From Polytrichum commune (Eukaryota; Streptophyta; Polytrichopsida; Polytrichales; Polytrichaceae): a DNA stretch of 64,000 nucleotides. Location: assembly GCA_950295325.1 (NCBI GenBank), contig OX485808.1:28352527-28416526 (forward strand), given 5' to 3'. The notes below the pieces were generated by a model. It was not told the DNA's origin, made no database searches, and worked only from the letters and a program-made list of their open reading frames with translations. Below, in pieces: positions 11,906-24,262 of the stretch (positions are counted from its first letter, which is position 1; every line of letters begins with the position of its first letter). A program made the position numbers and the translations under genes.

Positions 11906-12832
11906 ATTCTTCGTATAACTCCAATGAGGAGGATTGGAGGTGCACGACATCGCACATAAGTAAGGGACTAGTACTCGTGGTTTTGGGTCATCTACCATTC
12001 TAATTTTAAGCTCTTGTAACTTTCGCATACATAATATTCAAATCAGACATATTTTGATACATTAGAGTTTTATGTCAATTGTTCACGATAATCATTTAGT
12101 AAAACTTTCTATCTATGTTCACCACTTAAAGTGACGGTCTTAGTACCATCCACCTCATATTCCAAGCTGGAAATCACTTCAACGTGGTTCCCACTAAGTC
12201 ACCACCACTAGATTTAGTGGAGTGGAGAGCCTAGGGTAGGAAAACGTAAAGCAACGAATGATCACTAGATTGAGAGTAGAATGATTCTTGTGTGGATCCA
12301 AAATGATTATTTGTAAAAGTGGTGGCCTGAAAAAAGATGCAGTGATTGGCCAGATAGGTCTTGTTTCACACCACTTGGGATCATTGTTGGGTGCCATTGA
12401 GTAAACCATTTTGTGTGCATTTGTATGTAGAGTAGAATATTCGATGCTCAAATTAGGGAGACTCTATTGTACAAGTAGGGGGTTTGACTTATTGGCCTCT
12501 TTGCAAAATTGTAACTAATTATTTACGAGGAATACACTTACCAAACGATTTTCATTTCTCATCATCGTATTCTCTCTGAGAAAATCACATGAATTTCAAG
12601 CCACTCTTTCTAGTCAAATCAACTTATATTCATCATTTCGGTTTTTCTACCTCAGAGGAGCACCACATTGCATAGAAGGAAGAAACTAACACTCATGATT
12701 TTGGATAATCTAACACTAAAATTTTGAGCCCTTACAACTTTTGCACATGAGATTCAAATAAGATAAATTGTGGTTTACAAGAATATATATATATGCTCAA
12801 CACTCAAAGTGATAGTTTTAGCACCATCTATA

Positions 12833-13208
12833 GTAGAGGCGCCTATTCCCCATCAGGACTCCATTGACAAGCTATAGGGTACCGGAATTTCGAATGGGTT
12901 GGGATTGAATTTTGATTAGGTCAAGAACCAGTGGTGCCATGGCACATGTCTTGGTGTAGAGTGCTAAAGCGAGGAGGAATGAGCAGCTAAAACGAGTAGT
13001 TATGGCATACTCTAGACATCGGTTATATGTTTGGGCCAACTTTTTAGCTTCAAAAATTCACTGTAATTTCAATTTGAAAAATAAAATTATTGAAAATTTT
13101 GTAGTCCTCGTGATTTCTATCTTTTTACACGCGATTTTTTTGCACCGCCTTATACTTCTCCATATTTAGTGCAAAACTTCTTAAGTGATCGGTTATGGGC
13201 GCCTCTAC
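12833..13208. mobile_element. MITE of about 375 bp with GTAGAGGCGCC ends
   Basis: GTAGAGGCGCCTAT at the left is mirrored by ATGGGCGCCTCTAC at the right. The array sequence that is split ('TTAGCACCATCTA' before, 'CTCATATTCCTAACCGG' after) matches an uninterrupted unit at about 12,140-12,175, which supports an insertion. Non-coding. Confidence 0.6.
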
Positions 13209-13234
13209 TCTACCTCATATTCCTAACCGGAAAT

Positions 13235-13471
13235 CACTACACTAAATAAGATATTTAGTGTTTTATTTTATTTAATGTTGTTACCACCCTACCTTGCTCA
13301 ACACTAATTTTCAATTTTTTGAAAATTAGAGTTAAAAGATATGTGTGAAGATATGCTAGAATTCTCCTTTTATCATTGTTTTTTTTACCAAAAAATTTAA
13401 AATTTTAATATCTTTACTAACACTAAATTCAAACATGTTACCATATTACCATAGTTGATATTTAGTGTTTT
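13235..13471 (+). mobile_element. MITE, ACACTAAATA family, copy 2, right end missing
   Basis: Starts CACTACACTAAATAAGATAT and follows copy 1 through the 'GATGTTGTTACC...CTACC' and 'GAATTCTCCTTTTATCATTG' blocks. It stops within the later 'GATATTTAGTGTTTTGAATT' part, where array sequence resumes. Confidence 0.65.
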
Positions 13472-13560
13472 GAATTCAACGTGGTGCCCACTAAGTAAGT
13501 CACTTCCACTAGTGTAGAGTTAGTGTTGGAGGCCCACTAACTTAGAAGAGTCCACTTTGT

Positions 13561-14755
13561 GTTGAGTTGGGCCCCTTTCCTTTGAAGCGTAAAATGGCAC
13601 ATTCTCCGCGTAACTTAACTTCGGAGCAGTCGGAGGCCCAGAGCTTCCTCGTCTCCCGCTCGCTTTCCCCTCCTCCGCCGCTCGCTTCCTTTCTTTCTCT
13701 CGCTCTTGCTCCCGCAAATTTCCCCAGACTCACGGGAGAACACTACAAGCTACTGGACATCTTCCTGGCTACTTTCTGCGCAACATCATTTTTCCTTCAT
13801 CTTTTGGGGCCCACACTTTCGAGAAGCAGAGCAGAGAAGCTGCCTCGCATTGGGACCCGGCTTCAAGCGGGTGTTTGCGTTTGCGGTTTTCCATCGCAAC
13901 CTGCTCAGGGTGTGGGGGAGTTGCAACCACCTCCTATCGGCGATCGAGGCCGTACATTGAGCTTGATTGGGGAGAAGAGAGAGACAGAGAGAGAGAGAGA
14001 GCCGTTGAGCGGTTGGTGGGAAATTGGAGGGGTTGGATCGGGCGCGGGAGGTGGAGGTGGAGGTGGAGGTTTGTTGTGTGGGGTTTGAAAGCAGGAAAGA
14101 AACTGGGAGGAGGCTCGGCGTTGGGGTTTGGAGACGGGGAAAACCAATTGCGAGGAGGTTCGGAGGCAGGGGGTAACGAACGAGCAATCGCGCGATTTTG
14201 GCGTTGGGGTTTGCACGGCGGGGAAGGGGGGCGATTGTGTGTGGGGAGCATTTTGTGAGGTTCGGTGATTTGGTTTTGGTTTGGAGGCAGAGGAGGGGAG
14301 GGAGGCAAGCAATTTTTGAGGTTTGTTACTCGACACCATTTCTCCGGTTTGGTGTTGTTTGTTTGGGGATTGCACGGCGACAAAGCATCTATCATTTTGT
14401 CCGATTTGGTGGTAGGGTTCGGAGACAGGGAAGCAAGCAAGCAATTGTTCGATTTCGATTTGGTGTTGGGGTTTGGAGCCAAGGTTGGAGCAATTGCGAG
14501 GTTTGGTGGGTGTCCGTTGAATTGGGTAGGTTAAGAGAGGTGGAAAGAGGACCAACCAAATAAAATACAAATACAAATATTGTCAAAAAAGGCATCAACA
14601 GAGGCAAATCTTGCGAAGTTTGGTGTTGCCGGATTTTGGAGGCAGGGGAAGCAAATTTCAGGTTTGGTGGTGGTCGGTTGGGTTGGGCAGGGTAGGGTAG
14701 GTTAAGAGAGAGAGAAGTCTCAGAGGTAAATTTGGGAGAAGAAGATTGGGCAGAG
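13561..14755 (+). promoter_or_regulatory. Promoter and 5' leader region of the TOM1-like gene, with degenerate repeats
   Basis: Composition changes sharply here to G-rich and GA-rich, unlike the AT-rich flanks. Words such as GTTTGGAGGCAGGG, TTGGTGTTGGGGTTTGG and GGGTAGGTTAAGAGAG recur many times (the last at about 14,521 and 14,694), so the leader is a decayed minisatellite. A CpG-containing segment near 13,640-13,960 is a reasonable place for the transcription start. No TATA box was pinned down. Long minus-strand frames here are Pro/Ser/Thr-rich and probably reflect composition. Confidence 0.45.
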
Positions 14756-17700
14756 ATGGAGGGGAACTTGAAGGACAAGTTTGCGGCATTCAGCGAGCGA
14801 CTGAAGTTAGGCAGCGGCGATCTAAGCCGCAAGGTGACCGAGCGGATGACAACAGTGTCCGGGAAGATGAAGGAGCTGTTCCAGGTGAGCACTCAAGCGG
14901 ACAAGATCGTGGAAGAAGCCACAGCGGAGGATCTGGAAGGGCCTGACTGGGGGAGGAGTCTGGAGCTTTGTGATTTGGTGAACATGGAGAAAGTGAGTGG
15001 ACAAGATGCTGTGAGAGCTATCAAGAAGAGGCTGGTGTTGAAGAGCACGCGTATTCAGTACTTGGCGCTCACTTTGTTGGAGACGTGTGTGAAGAACTGT
15101 GAGAAGATGTTTAGCGAGGTGGCCAGTGAGAAAGTGTTGGATGAGATGGTGAAGATGGTGGACGATCGACAGACGCCTGTGGAGAATCGGGAGAAGGCTC
15201 TCAAGTTGATTGAAGCTTGGGGGGAGTCTACTGAGGAGCTTCGCTACCTGCCCATCTTTGAGGAGACCTACAAGGTGCTTACCTTGCTTTTCCTAACTTT
15301 TGAGTGTTTTTGTTTGTTTTTGGTATTTAGGTAGATGGGTTTTAAATGGTTACTTTCTCGGACTAAGGTAGATGGTTCTTAAATGGTTGCTTTTCCCGAC
15401 TAGCCCACTTCTCCTCTGATGTCAGACACGTGCTTCGTACGAGATGGTTACCAATCCAAATTGAGGCCGTAGCCACTTTCCTCACAATTTTTTGGAGCTC
15501 ATCTGATACCTTGTTCATTATCAAAGTGAAGATTCTGTTGCTCATCAAAAGGTCATATAGGTCCTCGCAATCAAATCTAGTATGAATATCATATTTTGAA
15601 CACACAGTTCAATCTCTTTTTACAGACATGTCTTTTTGGTATCTGTTCTTGGAGCCACACCAAATCACATGTCACTCAAATATAGGTGCCCCACTAAGAT
15701 AAGTTACCAAATTAGGCATGTCTTAGCCCAATTCTCCTAGGATATGAAACATATGATTAGTACAGGATGGCATGCAAATCCACAACAAGGCTGTAATCAC
15801 TCTCATCATAATTTTGGGAGCTTATGTGAATATCCTATTCATTAACAAAGTGAAGATTCTTGTGCTCATTAAATGGTCTTGTAGGTCTATCCAACGATGT
15901 TGACTATTGAGCCTAGAATTCTTATCATATTCTAAGCAGATAGTCCAATTCTCTGACTAGCCCACATAGCCTAGGATATTAAACACCTGACTAGGACGGG
16001 ATTGTTAGCAACTCCAAATCGAGGCCATAGCCACTTTCCTTATTAATTTCGGAGCTCGCATGAATATCTTATTTATTGTTGAAGTGAAGATTATTGTGCT
16101 CATCAAATGATGGTGAGTGCATGTGTCTGTTGAGGCAGGCATCTTGCATCAAAATGAAACTCAAGGAATATGGCCCTATTGTGGGCACTTTAAACTCTAG
16201 TCATTTTTAATTGATGGATTGCTCGGGAAGAATTGTGTCATTCAGTAAGCATTCGCGATTGTTATCTCAAGTTTCAGACTGGGAGTAGAGATGCTAAATT
16301 TTACCAGAGTCCTAAGGGTAGGTTTTCGTTCTCTTTAAACAATCACATAGGTCATCTCAATTGTGTTAATCTTTTGAACCTGGTATGGAGGAGCTTTGGT
16401 ATCTGCCCATCTTTGGGTGTAGTTTTATGAAAATAAAATGATTGGAAACTCATCATCACTAAGGTGGTGAGTGTATCTGTTGTGGCGGAACAAAACCGTT
16501 TTACAAAGTTGTGAGTGTAGCTGTTGCGGACACTCAGCACATGTAGAGGTTTGAGAACCAGAGAAAATGTAAGGGATCTGGTCCTACTTTGGCCACTTTC
16601 TGATTGCTGGATCAGCTCTGGTCAGGATGTGTCTCATTTGGTTAGCAATTGCAAGTGTTTATGAAGATCATCATTTCAAGTTTCAGAATCGGAGTAGAGA
16701 TGTGAAAGTTGGCAGAGTTCAAAGTCAACATTTCCTTTCTCTTCAAACGATCACAGAGGTCCTCTCAATTGTGTTCACAATTGAGCCTAGGACTATGTAT
16801 CTGTTCTTAACTACTAGCCTTGCCACATACCACTCATATATAGGTGAGGGTTGACCACGTAAGGTCTGCATACCTTACATGAACACTTTAGCAAATCCTG
16901 GTGAGGAAAATGAGAATGTGGCATGGTATTTTTGGATTCTAGTTGAATGTCTTCAAAATTCTTGAAGTGAAACTCATAGACGCTTTATAGTGGTCTGTTT
17001 TGGATATGTACATTAGAAACCACCCTAGGATTAGGTGTACCCACCTTAGGTCATCAGCCAAGGGACTCAGGATGAGGAAGCATGTCAACAGTCCATTTTC
17101 TGAACTAATTGATGATGATGAGGAAGTTCACTCGAGAATTGAGACACTTAGTTCCAGGAGATGGAAATGTTTACCATCCTTAAGGTTAAGGTTGCAGAGG
17201 TTATCAATCTTTGGAAGTGTTGTGGTTCAGGTGGATGTTGTTTTGCACCATTCAGGATGCAATTTCTGCATGTAGAGCCGATGTGTGAAGTTGGCTTTTT
17301 CCCACTTCGTCTCTGTAATCATTCGAGGCATTTATACACAACCATAACCGCGGATGGTGGATGGCAGTGGTTGTGGTTGTAATTGTCATCAATGCACCAT
17401 GTCCTGCCTTCTCCCTAAAAAACAGAGCCAAAGTAAATTACAACTACTCTTGCTTTAAATATTACGATGGAAGGCATAGTGGTTATGATGGTTGTAGTTT
17501 GCTTTCTTTGGGCCTATCTGTTATAGCTACTATGTGGCACCAGGAGAGAACTACAAGGCCAAAGCATGGGAGCAGGATTGTAGGAGGAAATTTGCTCTTA
17601 GATAAAATTTACACTAGAATCCATAAATAGTTTATCTCCACTCAATTGATTGCATCAGTTGGAGGGGATGGCAATTAGGGTCAAAATGAGTGTTGGTCTG

Positions 17701-19816
17701 GTATATAGGTGACTGCATGGTATCAATAATCTATATCAATATCAAAATCGTAATGCCAGTCGAATGTTGATATTTGGTGGGTATGTCAATGTGAGAAAAT
17801 CTTTGTATACCTGAGTTATTATCTGGGTCAAGACCATTTAAAACCATATTGATACTAGGGGGATTTTGCGTAGGTATCAAGGTTCTTGCATGGTATAAAT
17901 ATCACAATGGCATCAAAAACAAAAATACTGTCAAATACCCATGCCCTACTGGTATCAAAAAAGGTGAAATCCTCATTATAGAGGCTGGAATGTTATAAAA
18001 GAAAAGATGATACCAGTCCAACACTGGTCAAACCACTCTTCAACTACAATTTTTTGTAGTTGTAGGTATAGTTATAGGTAGGTGCGAACCAAAATCACAA
18101 CCACAACCATTTAGGTAGTTAATTGTAGATGCCCCTTCAATGCATCCATTGCGAAGCTCAGGATGGAGGACGAAAGGGTAGATGAGGACTCTGAAATTGT
18201 GCATGGCTGGGGATGACATGCAGCATTGTTTGTGTCATTTTTTAATCCACACAATAAATGGCGTTGTAATATTGACTTTGAACTCATTTGTTGCACATGC
18301 GGTTGCAGAGTTTGAAATCCAGAGGAATCAGATTTCCAGGGCGGGATGAGGAAAGCCTCGCTCCGATCTTCACCCCCCCTCAATCAGTTGCAATAACCAA
18401 CACGGCAGATTCTGGAGGCTTTGATGAAGCGCGTGACCTTCCAGTTGATGAGAGTCCTGAAAACACCAAGGAAGTTTTTGATGTGGCACGCAACAGTGTG
18501 GAGCTTCTGAACACTGTCTTAATGGCAAACCCACTGCAGGAAGCACTTGAGGTTTGTGTACTGATCGACATGGCTGGTGTTTGGAGGGAAGCAATCAATA
18601 ATTGTAGAAACATATTGCTGTATTCGAGTCAGATTGGGCATGTATATGTTTAGTGTTTACTTTCTTGAGACTAGGATGACTTAGGCATCTCATTTGGAAT
18701 ATCTTTATTGTTTGGGCACATCAACCTCAATTTTTGTCTAATTTTTCAACACCTCATGCACTCTTTGAAGATGCTGATATCTTGGATATACTGAGCATTT
18801 GCATTGACAATGTGTGATTTGTTTGAAGGGCAGTTGCTGTTGTCAGCTAGAAGTTTACATGTAATTCGTTGCCAACTATAATATATCGTCAAATACTATC
18901 TGAATCACTTATCCTACATATTTTGTGGATTACTATTTATTTCCAAAAATCCAAGATTTAGGCAACCTTCTACAAAATTTTCAAATATTCAACGTGTCTT
19001 TTGAAATTCCCAAAAAGTTCCAACAATTGAAAAAAAGTTCAAATCATGCCTAATCTTACCCATGCGAATGACAATCTTAGCATCTGCACCTGATCATACT
19101 TACAATTACCATCAAGGAGATCAGTACAATTTTGTATCCCTAATGGTTTCGTAGTGGGTGGCTCTCCATGTGTTTCCTTCTCCACAGTAGAGAAGATAAC
19201 ATCTGTTGGGAATTGCAAAGTAGGATGTTTCTGAGTAGGATTTTTGAAATTCTATAGTTCTGTGAATTTAAGTAGGGAAGGAGGCACACTGTGTTTTGCT
19301 TCTGGGCATTCACTTCAGATATTGGTCTCACAGTGGGTGGGTGTTGGTGATATATGCAATTTGCAGGAAGAGCTCACCTTGACATTGGCGCAACAGTGTC
19401 GCACTTCTCAAATCAATGTGCAGAGGATCATTGAGAGGTCGGGTGATGCTGATCCTGTCCTCTTCGAAGCTCTCAATGTGAACGATGACCTGCAACGTGT
19501 GCTCACAAAATTCGAGGAGATGTCGAAACCAACGAATGGGGCGGAGCAACAAAATCCTCATGCGGCCGAGGAGGAGCCAGCGGTGTTTGTGCATGTGCAA
19601 GCTATGGAGGACGACGATTCTCATGGTGGTGGTGGGGAGGAAGCCGCGGCCTTGGTGCGAAATCGGGGGTCGAAAACCCCGGTTACCGCCACATCATCGT
19701 CTCATGATGATGATGCAATGGCTGATTTGGATGCGATGATTTTTGGCAACAAGTCCGGAGAGCAGCGCAGTCAAAAGCCAAAGAAGCAGGACTCTGATGA
19801 TTTGATTATGTTCTAA
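14756..19816 (+). CDS. TOL: TOM1-like (TOL) protein with VHS and GAT domains, three exons
   Basis: Exons 14,756-15,274, 18,309-18,551 and 19,367-19,816 all join in phase 0 at GT-AG sites and give about 403 aa. Residues 46-173 are a VHS domain (LELCDLVNME...AIKKRLVLK...ALTLLETCVKNCEK). The FPGRDEESLAPIFTPP linker leads to a GAT domain across exons 2-3 (about 220-310), with SQINVQRIIERSGD...LFEALNVNDDL. The tail is acidic with the DLDAMIF and DDLIMF motifs near the C terminus. Plant TOLs bind ubiquitinated cargo at the plasma membrane and early endosome and pass it to ESCRT for vacuolar sorting. The length is typical for the smaller TOLs. The start is the first ATG in frame after the leader. 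Introns are 3,034 and 815 bp, the first full of repeats. The gene looks intact. Confidence 0.92.
15400..16115 (+). repeat. Three tandem ~290-bp copies in TOL intron 1
   Basis: Blocks such as 'AAATTGAGGCCGTAGCCACT' (15,459), 'ACAAGGCTGTAATCACTC' (15,783) and 'AATCGAGGCCATAGCCACT' (16,018), each followed by 'TCATTATCAAAGTGAAGATT'-type sequence, recur in order. Related sequence is also seen at about 20,930-21,000, so the unit belongs to a dispersed family. Confidence 0.65.
16195..16790 (+). repeat. Tandem ~390-bp duplication in TOL intron 1
   Basis: The block 'TCAAGTTTCAGACTGGGAGT' plus 'CTCTTTAAACAATCACATAG' at about 16,268-16,350 recurs as 'TCAAGTTTCAGAATCGGAGT' plus 'CTCTTCAAACGATCACAGAG' at about 16,675-16,760. 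No coding meaning was found. Confidence 0.6.
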
Positions 19817-22684
19817 AGTCTTGTTTGGCATTCAATTCCTCTCTCTTCTAGTTGTAGTTTGTAGGTATGTGTCCCATATTTGTATAGTTTTCACAGAACA
19901 TGCGCGCCACAGGGGTATAACTTTTGGAGATACAACATTTGGTTGAGATTTTTAGCATCAGGAAGAAAGTAATTGATTGACATGGGAATCTGATGGTCTG
20001 GACAAGTCAGGTTCTACAACAGCACTAGATTGTCATTGTTTCTGGTGGTGGGTGGGTCAAATTTGTCGGTTCTGTAGGTGGATACGAATCGAAGGTGCAA
20101 TCTGACACTCTGGGACTCCTTGTACATTGGAGTATGTTTTCCATGAATCATTTCTGGAGCATTGGTGTACACTGAAGGAAAATTCGGGTCAAGGCTTCCA
20201 GGAGTGTGACCTGCCTGTTAGTCCAGTTGTGGACAATAATTAGTTTCTTTTTTTTGCAGTTTTGAATACAGGTGCCATCTCTGTGTACTTGTTGATTGAT
20301 GCCTTGGTCACAAGAATTTGTATTCCTGTAGGTACACTAGGTGTGTAAGGTTCTCAGTCCATATATTTATTTATTTATTTATGTTGATTTATTGTTTTGT
20401 TTTGGTGTTGGTCTCAGAAGGTGGTCATTTGTGCAGTATATCATTCTGGGTCATTCTTGATGTCAATAGGATGAGCTTTCATTGTTCAAGCCATTTGCTC
20501 AAACTGGTGTCACCAGAAGTACTGATATAGAAATGGATGAAGGCATCTCAAGGGTAGTGCCACAGAGGTGATATGTCCAAATTCACACACTTCTATGTCA
20601 ACATTTCAGTTAATTCACTTCCCATAGTATGCTCCACTACACAATTAATTTGCATCCTTTGCCACTGCGAGATCATCTGACTACATTGTATCGGTCATAC
20701 TTACACGCGCACCAAATCTGTGGTGATTCACTATATTGATGTGACTTACTGCGTTGGCTTGTGCTTCCAAGTTATTGAGATAGTCAAATTCACTTTTTGA
20801 ACGTGGAGCTGCATGAGTGTGTCTTCTTGATTATTATTGCATTCAATCTATTTTCTTTAGTAACTTTGGTCCACCAAATCATGTTGAATATTGATTAGAA
20901 TGGTTAACAAATTATGAGCATGTAGTACAATCTCTTACATGTCATTTTGGTGTCTGTTCTTGGATCTATACCCAAATATGGGTGTTCCAGTTGAAATAAA
21001 TAATAGAGCAAGGCTTGCTTACTTTATGTGCACATGCAGCCAGTGGACTTAATTAATTGAGTGGAGGCTTGACCTCTAGATTTTAGCATGTTCATACTAA
21101 ATTGTGAATTCTTTCTTTATACAAGATGATATGAAATCTTCATTAAATTCTTGTCAAATTACTTGGCATCCACGTGTCAAGAAGAATAACCTTGCCAAAC
21201 AACAAGCTATCACTATTTAGTAACGAGTCACATTATAATCTATGTTCATATTGCACAATTTTAGATTACCATAAGTATGAAGAGACACGAATTTGCTTGA
21301 AAAGCGTTTAGGATCAAGCATAGTTAAGGCCATGGATATGAAATAGATGGTGTTGTGGTTACAGAGCATCCATTGTTTGGATCATGACGTAAGTTTCAAT
21401 GTTGAGCTTTGTGAGTAATGAAGTGTATATACGTTCGGAAATATCAAGGAACTTGTCTTGCCGCCATCATCTTGTTGTTGGAAAATGATGGTGGTCTAGA
21501 AATGGAGATTGAATGTATAGGGGAATGGTTGAAGGGTTGGGTCACATGGTCAGATGAACCGGTTGAGTTTGAGAAATAACTGATTGAAGTTGGAGACTTC
21601 AGGAGAATTACCGATCATTTTAGAGGAATCTATAGAATATACCTTAAATGAATAAAGCAAAACTGGAAGATGTCAACATGTAACCGGCTGGATTTAGAAT
21701 CACTGGGATCTTGACCGACTATGCCCAAACAACTTCCCGGGCACTGGTGCAGATTCTCTTCACCCTACCCTTTTGTTTGACATCACAAATTTTCAAGCAC
21801 TGATGTATTTCCTAATTATCTGCATCAGAACTTATTATAACTAGTGGCGTATAATGCAATAATCTTATAATCTATGAATCGGTCTTATCTAACAATTTGC
21901 TCCGAAGTTGCAGAATGTAGCACATCTTTTAGATCAATAAGAAAATATTGCAAATAGGACGCACTAATGAAGAATCTATGATCTCATTTTAGCATTTTAT
22001 TGTTCTAACATGATAAATTGTTTTCCTGAAATTTGTGATTTAATGTCTTCAGCGTAACGAGATAGTGTTGTCTTGCATGTCATGCGAAGAATCTTGGTTG
22101 CACTAGTTTGGATTCATGTCGTCCCAGTCCATTGCACATGTGCATATATGAATCAATATCTTGGATGAACCCAACCCCCATGCACCCATGTCCTTGTGAA
22201 CCTGCCATATGCATGTAAGCCCATGTCCATGCTGCACAAACCCCCCATGGTGCACTTTAAAAAAGAAAAGTTAATACATAAAAATCTATTCAAATAAATC
22301 GACATAGTTTGCCCTATTGCCTATGTCATGTCACCACCCGAGCTCCATGCTCGTCACCACCTTTTGTACTTGTAATTCCCACATTTCCACATTTGTTTTC
22401 CCTTGTTTTTGTCACATGTTTTGTTTTAGGAAAAAAACAATATGACATGTGACCCTGTTTCCATCGTTTATAGACTCTCACCACCACAAAAATTTTTTGT
22501 CTATAGATAACATTGTAGCACATAGTAGAAAGAAATAAGATTACAATACAATTCATTCGAGAGCGCTCATGAATCTATGATGTCATGTTAACACTTTATT
22601 GAGTCTACATGATGATTTGGCATCGGGAAGTTTGTCATGTGTGCACTTTTGTCGACACGGTCAAGAAACTATTCGCTTTAGGAA
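19817..22684. other. TOL 3' flank and intergenic DNA
   Basis: The first few hundred bases are probably the TOL 3' UTR (T-rich, ordinary composition). Beyond about 20.5 kb I see only AT-rich sequence with short frames. The segment 22,570-22,640 resembles one end of the foldback element at 8.45-8.70 kb. Confidence 0.4.
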
Positions 22685-22888
22685 GTGAAGTTGCAAGCAA
22701 AGGAGGTTAAGCAAATGGAGAGGCTTTATCAACTTCGTTTCATTCGTGGGTATGGATGTAACGGTTTGGATGATGTAGAATGCGTTGAAATCAATCTTAT
22801 TGAGTCGGAAGCTCGGACCTATGGTAACAAGGAAAAATTGTTCCCTGTTGGAATATTAAGGCTCTTTCAGTCTATCCACTTTTGTTAG
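22685..22888 (+). pseudogene. Possible glycosyltransferase (UGT-like) fragment
   Basis: A 67-codon frame contains GYGCNGLDDVECVEINL followed by EKLFPVGIL. It recalls the middle of plant UDP-glycosyltransferases, where a 'G.lvN.feelE' stretch precedes 'k.fpVGPl'. No PSPG box, upstream domain or downstream exon is nearby, so if the resemblance is real this is only a relic. It could equally be a coincidental frame. Confidence 0.2.
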
Positions 22889-24108
22889 TTGACCTCGTCA
22901 CAACCCTCATTTGTTAGATGTGGAATGCATACAAAAAAATTGAAAGAAAATTGAAGTATGATTTTTTAATTAAGGAAATTGCATGCAATTTTGAGTTATT
23001 GTTTGTGAGGGCTCATGTTTCATCACACTAGAGAAAACTTGTCCGTTCCAACCATTCATTGCAACTCATGGAGAGAATATGTAAAAATAAGTGAACAGGT
23101 TGTCAATTGGAGGTTTTTTATTTTGAATTTGAAAGAATTGACAACCAACAATGAATTCTTTATGCATTTTCCCACCATGAGTTGCAATGGACAAGTTGCA
23201 ATAGATGGCTAGAACAAACATATGGTTCTTGAAGTTCATCCCCACTAAGAAAGTGCAATGCCAAACTAGCCACACATTTAGATTTCCATATTGGTCTAAA
23301 CCTAATTCCTTGTTGGACTAAGGGCACATTCACATGATGTACACCAAATGCAAACACAAAGAGGTGCTCAATTGGGTAACATTATTTCACAGGGGAGTAG
23401 TCTCATTATATGTCCCACACTTTCACTCTATATGAGCTTCATAACATGTGAGGTATTGATAGTAGATTATATAGAGGAATTGAAAGCTAGGCCGCAATGT
23501 ACCCAAGCTATTCCGGTATGGGAGGGCTTTCCAGGCCCTGTTGACATAATTATAGCGGTTGGGTATGATGGGTGGGTCCAACTCCCAAGCTAAACCCAAC
23601 ACTCTTCCGTTTTGGGGCGTCATGTGAAGAACCAATGAACATGCTTTGACTCAATATATGGCCAACTACACAATTCATATGGGCTTCACCTATTTTATAT
23701 ACTTATGTGTTTGAGACCCTATTATATACATTGTCTTATGTTGAGGAGAAAATCAACCTATACTCATACTAGACATTGTTGATCAACATAGAAGGGCATC
23801 CAGGTTGTGTATTTGAACTTGAAACTTCAATAACATCAAAGTGTTTAACTTATTCAAATAATGCACTTGAGGTTTAAGTTGATATTAGATAGGGTCACTT
23901 TTGACACGAATAGCTAAAAATGAAAGTATGTAGCTCAAATATGATTCTTTTGCTCAGAGAGGCCTAGTTTGGGTCTCATAGACGCTTAGGTGTCAAGTTA
24001 CATTCTTCCCATACTAATGGTAAGGCACCCGAACAATGATCTCCCTAAATGTAGAGGTTAATAATCTCCAAATCTAGCCCTTGAGAAATAACTTTGTTTT
24101 GCCCATTT
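22889..24108. other. Intergenic, nothing recognised
   Basis: AT-rich. The piece at 23,440-23,630 is less AT-rich ('GGAGGGCTTTCCAGGCCCTG') and may be part of a repeat, but only one copy is visible in the window. Confidence 0.35.
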
Positions 24109-24262
24109 CTATCATTATAACATTATTAAGTAGTGTGTTCATTCATATGGGCCCTCCGAATATAACCATACTCTAAATCTGCACTAGCTACAATATCTCA
24201 TGGTTATATTCTTGGGGCCCACATGAACAGATGCACATTGCTTAATAATGTTATGATGGTGA
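24109..24262. mobile_element. Hairpin/foldback element, arms of about 60 bp
   Basis: The left arm (24,109-24,170) and right arm (24,197-24,262) are inverted copies with a loop of about 26 bp. The pairs include AACATTATTAAG with CTTAATAATGTT, ATATGGGCCC with GGGCCCACAT, and GAATATAACCAT with ATGGTTATATTC. Transcribed, it would fold into a long imperfect hairpin. It may be a tiny MITE or a small-RNA precursor-like locus. Confidence 0.65.

Larger units (their letters stand above)
9485..13560. repeat. Tandem array of ~0.6-kb units with a palindromic core, heavily nested
   Basis: The same string of motifs recurs several times: 'AACTTTGCAAGCCAAAAG', 'GTGTTATTGGCATATTCTCC', 'GGTTTTGGGTCATC', 'AGTGACGGTCTTAGCACC', then 'GTGGTCCCCACTAAGT' and a 22-bp palindrome (ACTCCACTAAA joined to its reverse complement), then 'GACGCCTAGTGCTAGACTC'. 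Palindromes or near-palindromes start near 9612, 10,257, 11,247, 11,573 and 12,205. The first unit is partly inverted. Once inserted elements are subtracted, several spacings are near 0.6 kb. No coding capacity was seen. It could be a satellite-like family or a tandemly multiplied non-autonomous transposon. Confidence 0.7.

Noticed and set aside
13905-14576. 223- and 182-codon minus-strand frames upstream of TOL
   Set aside because: Overlapping frames are all open at once and are Pro/Ser/Thr-rich, which fits G-rich repeat composition on the other strand rather than a gene.
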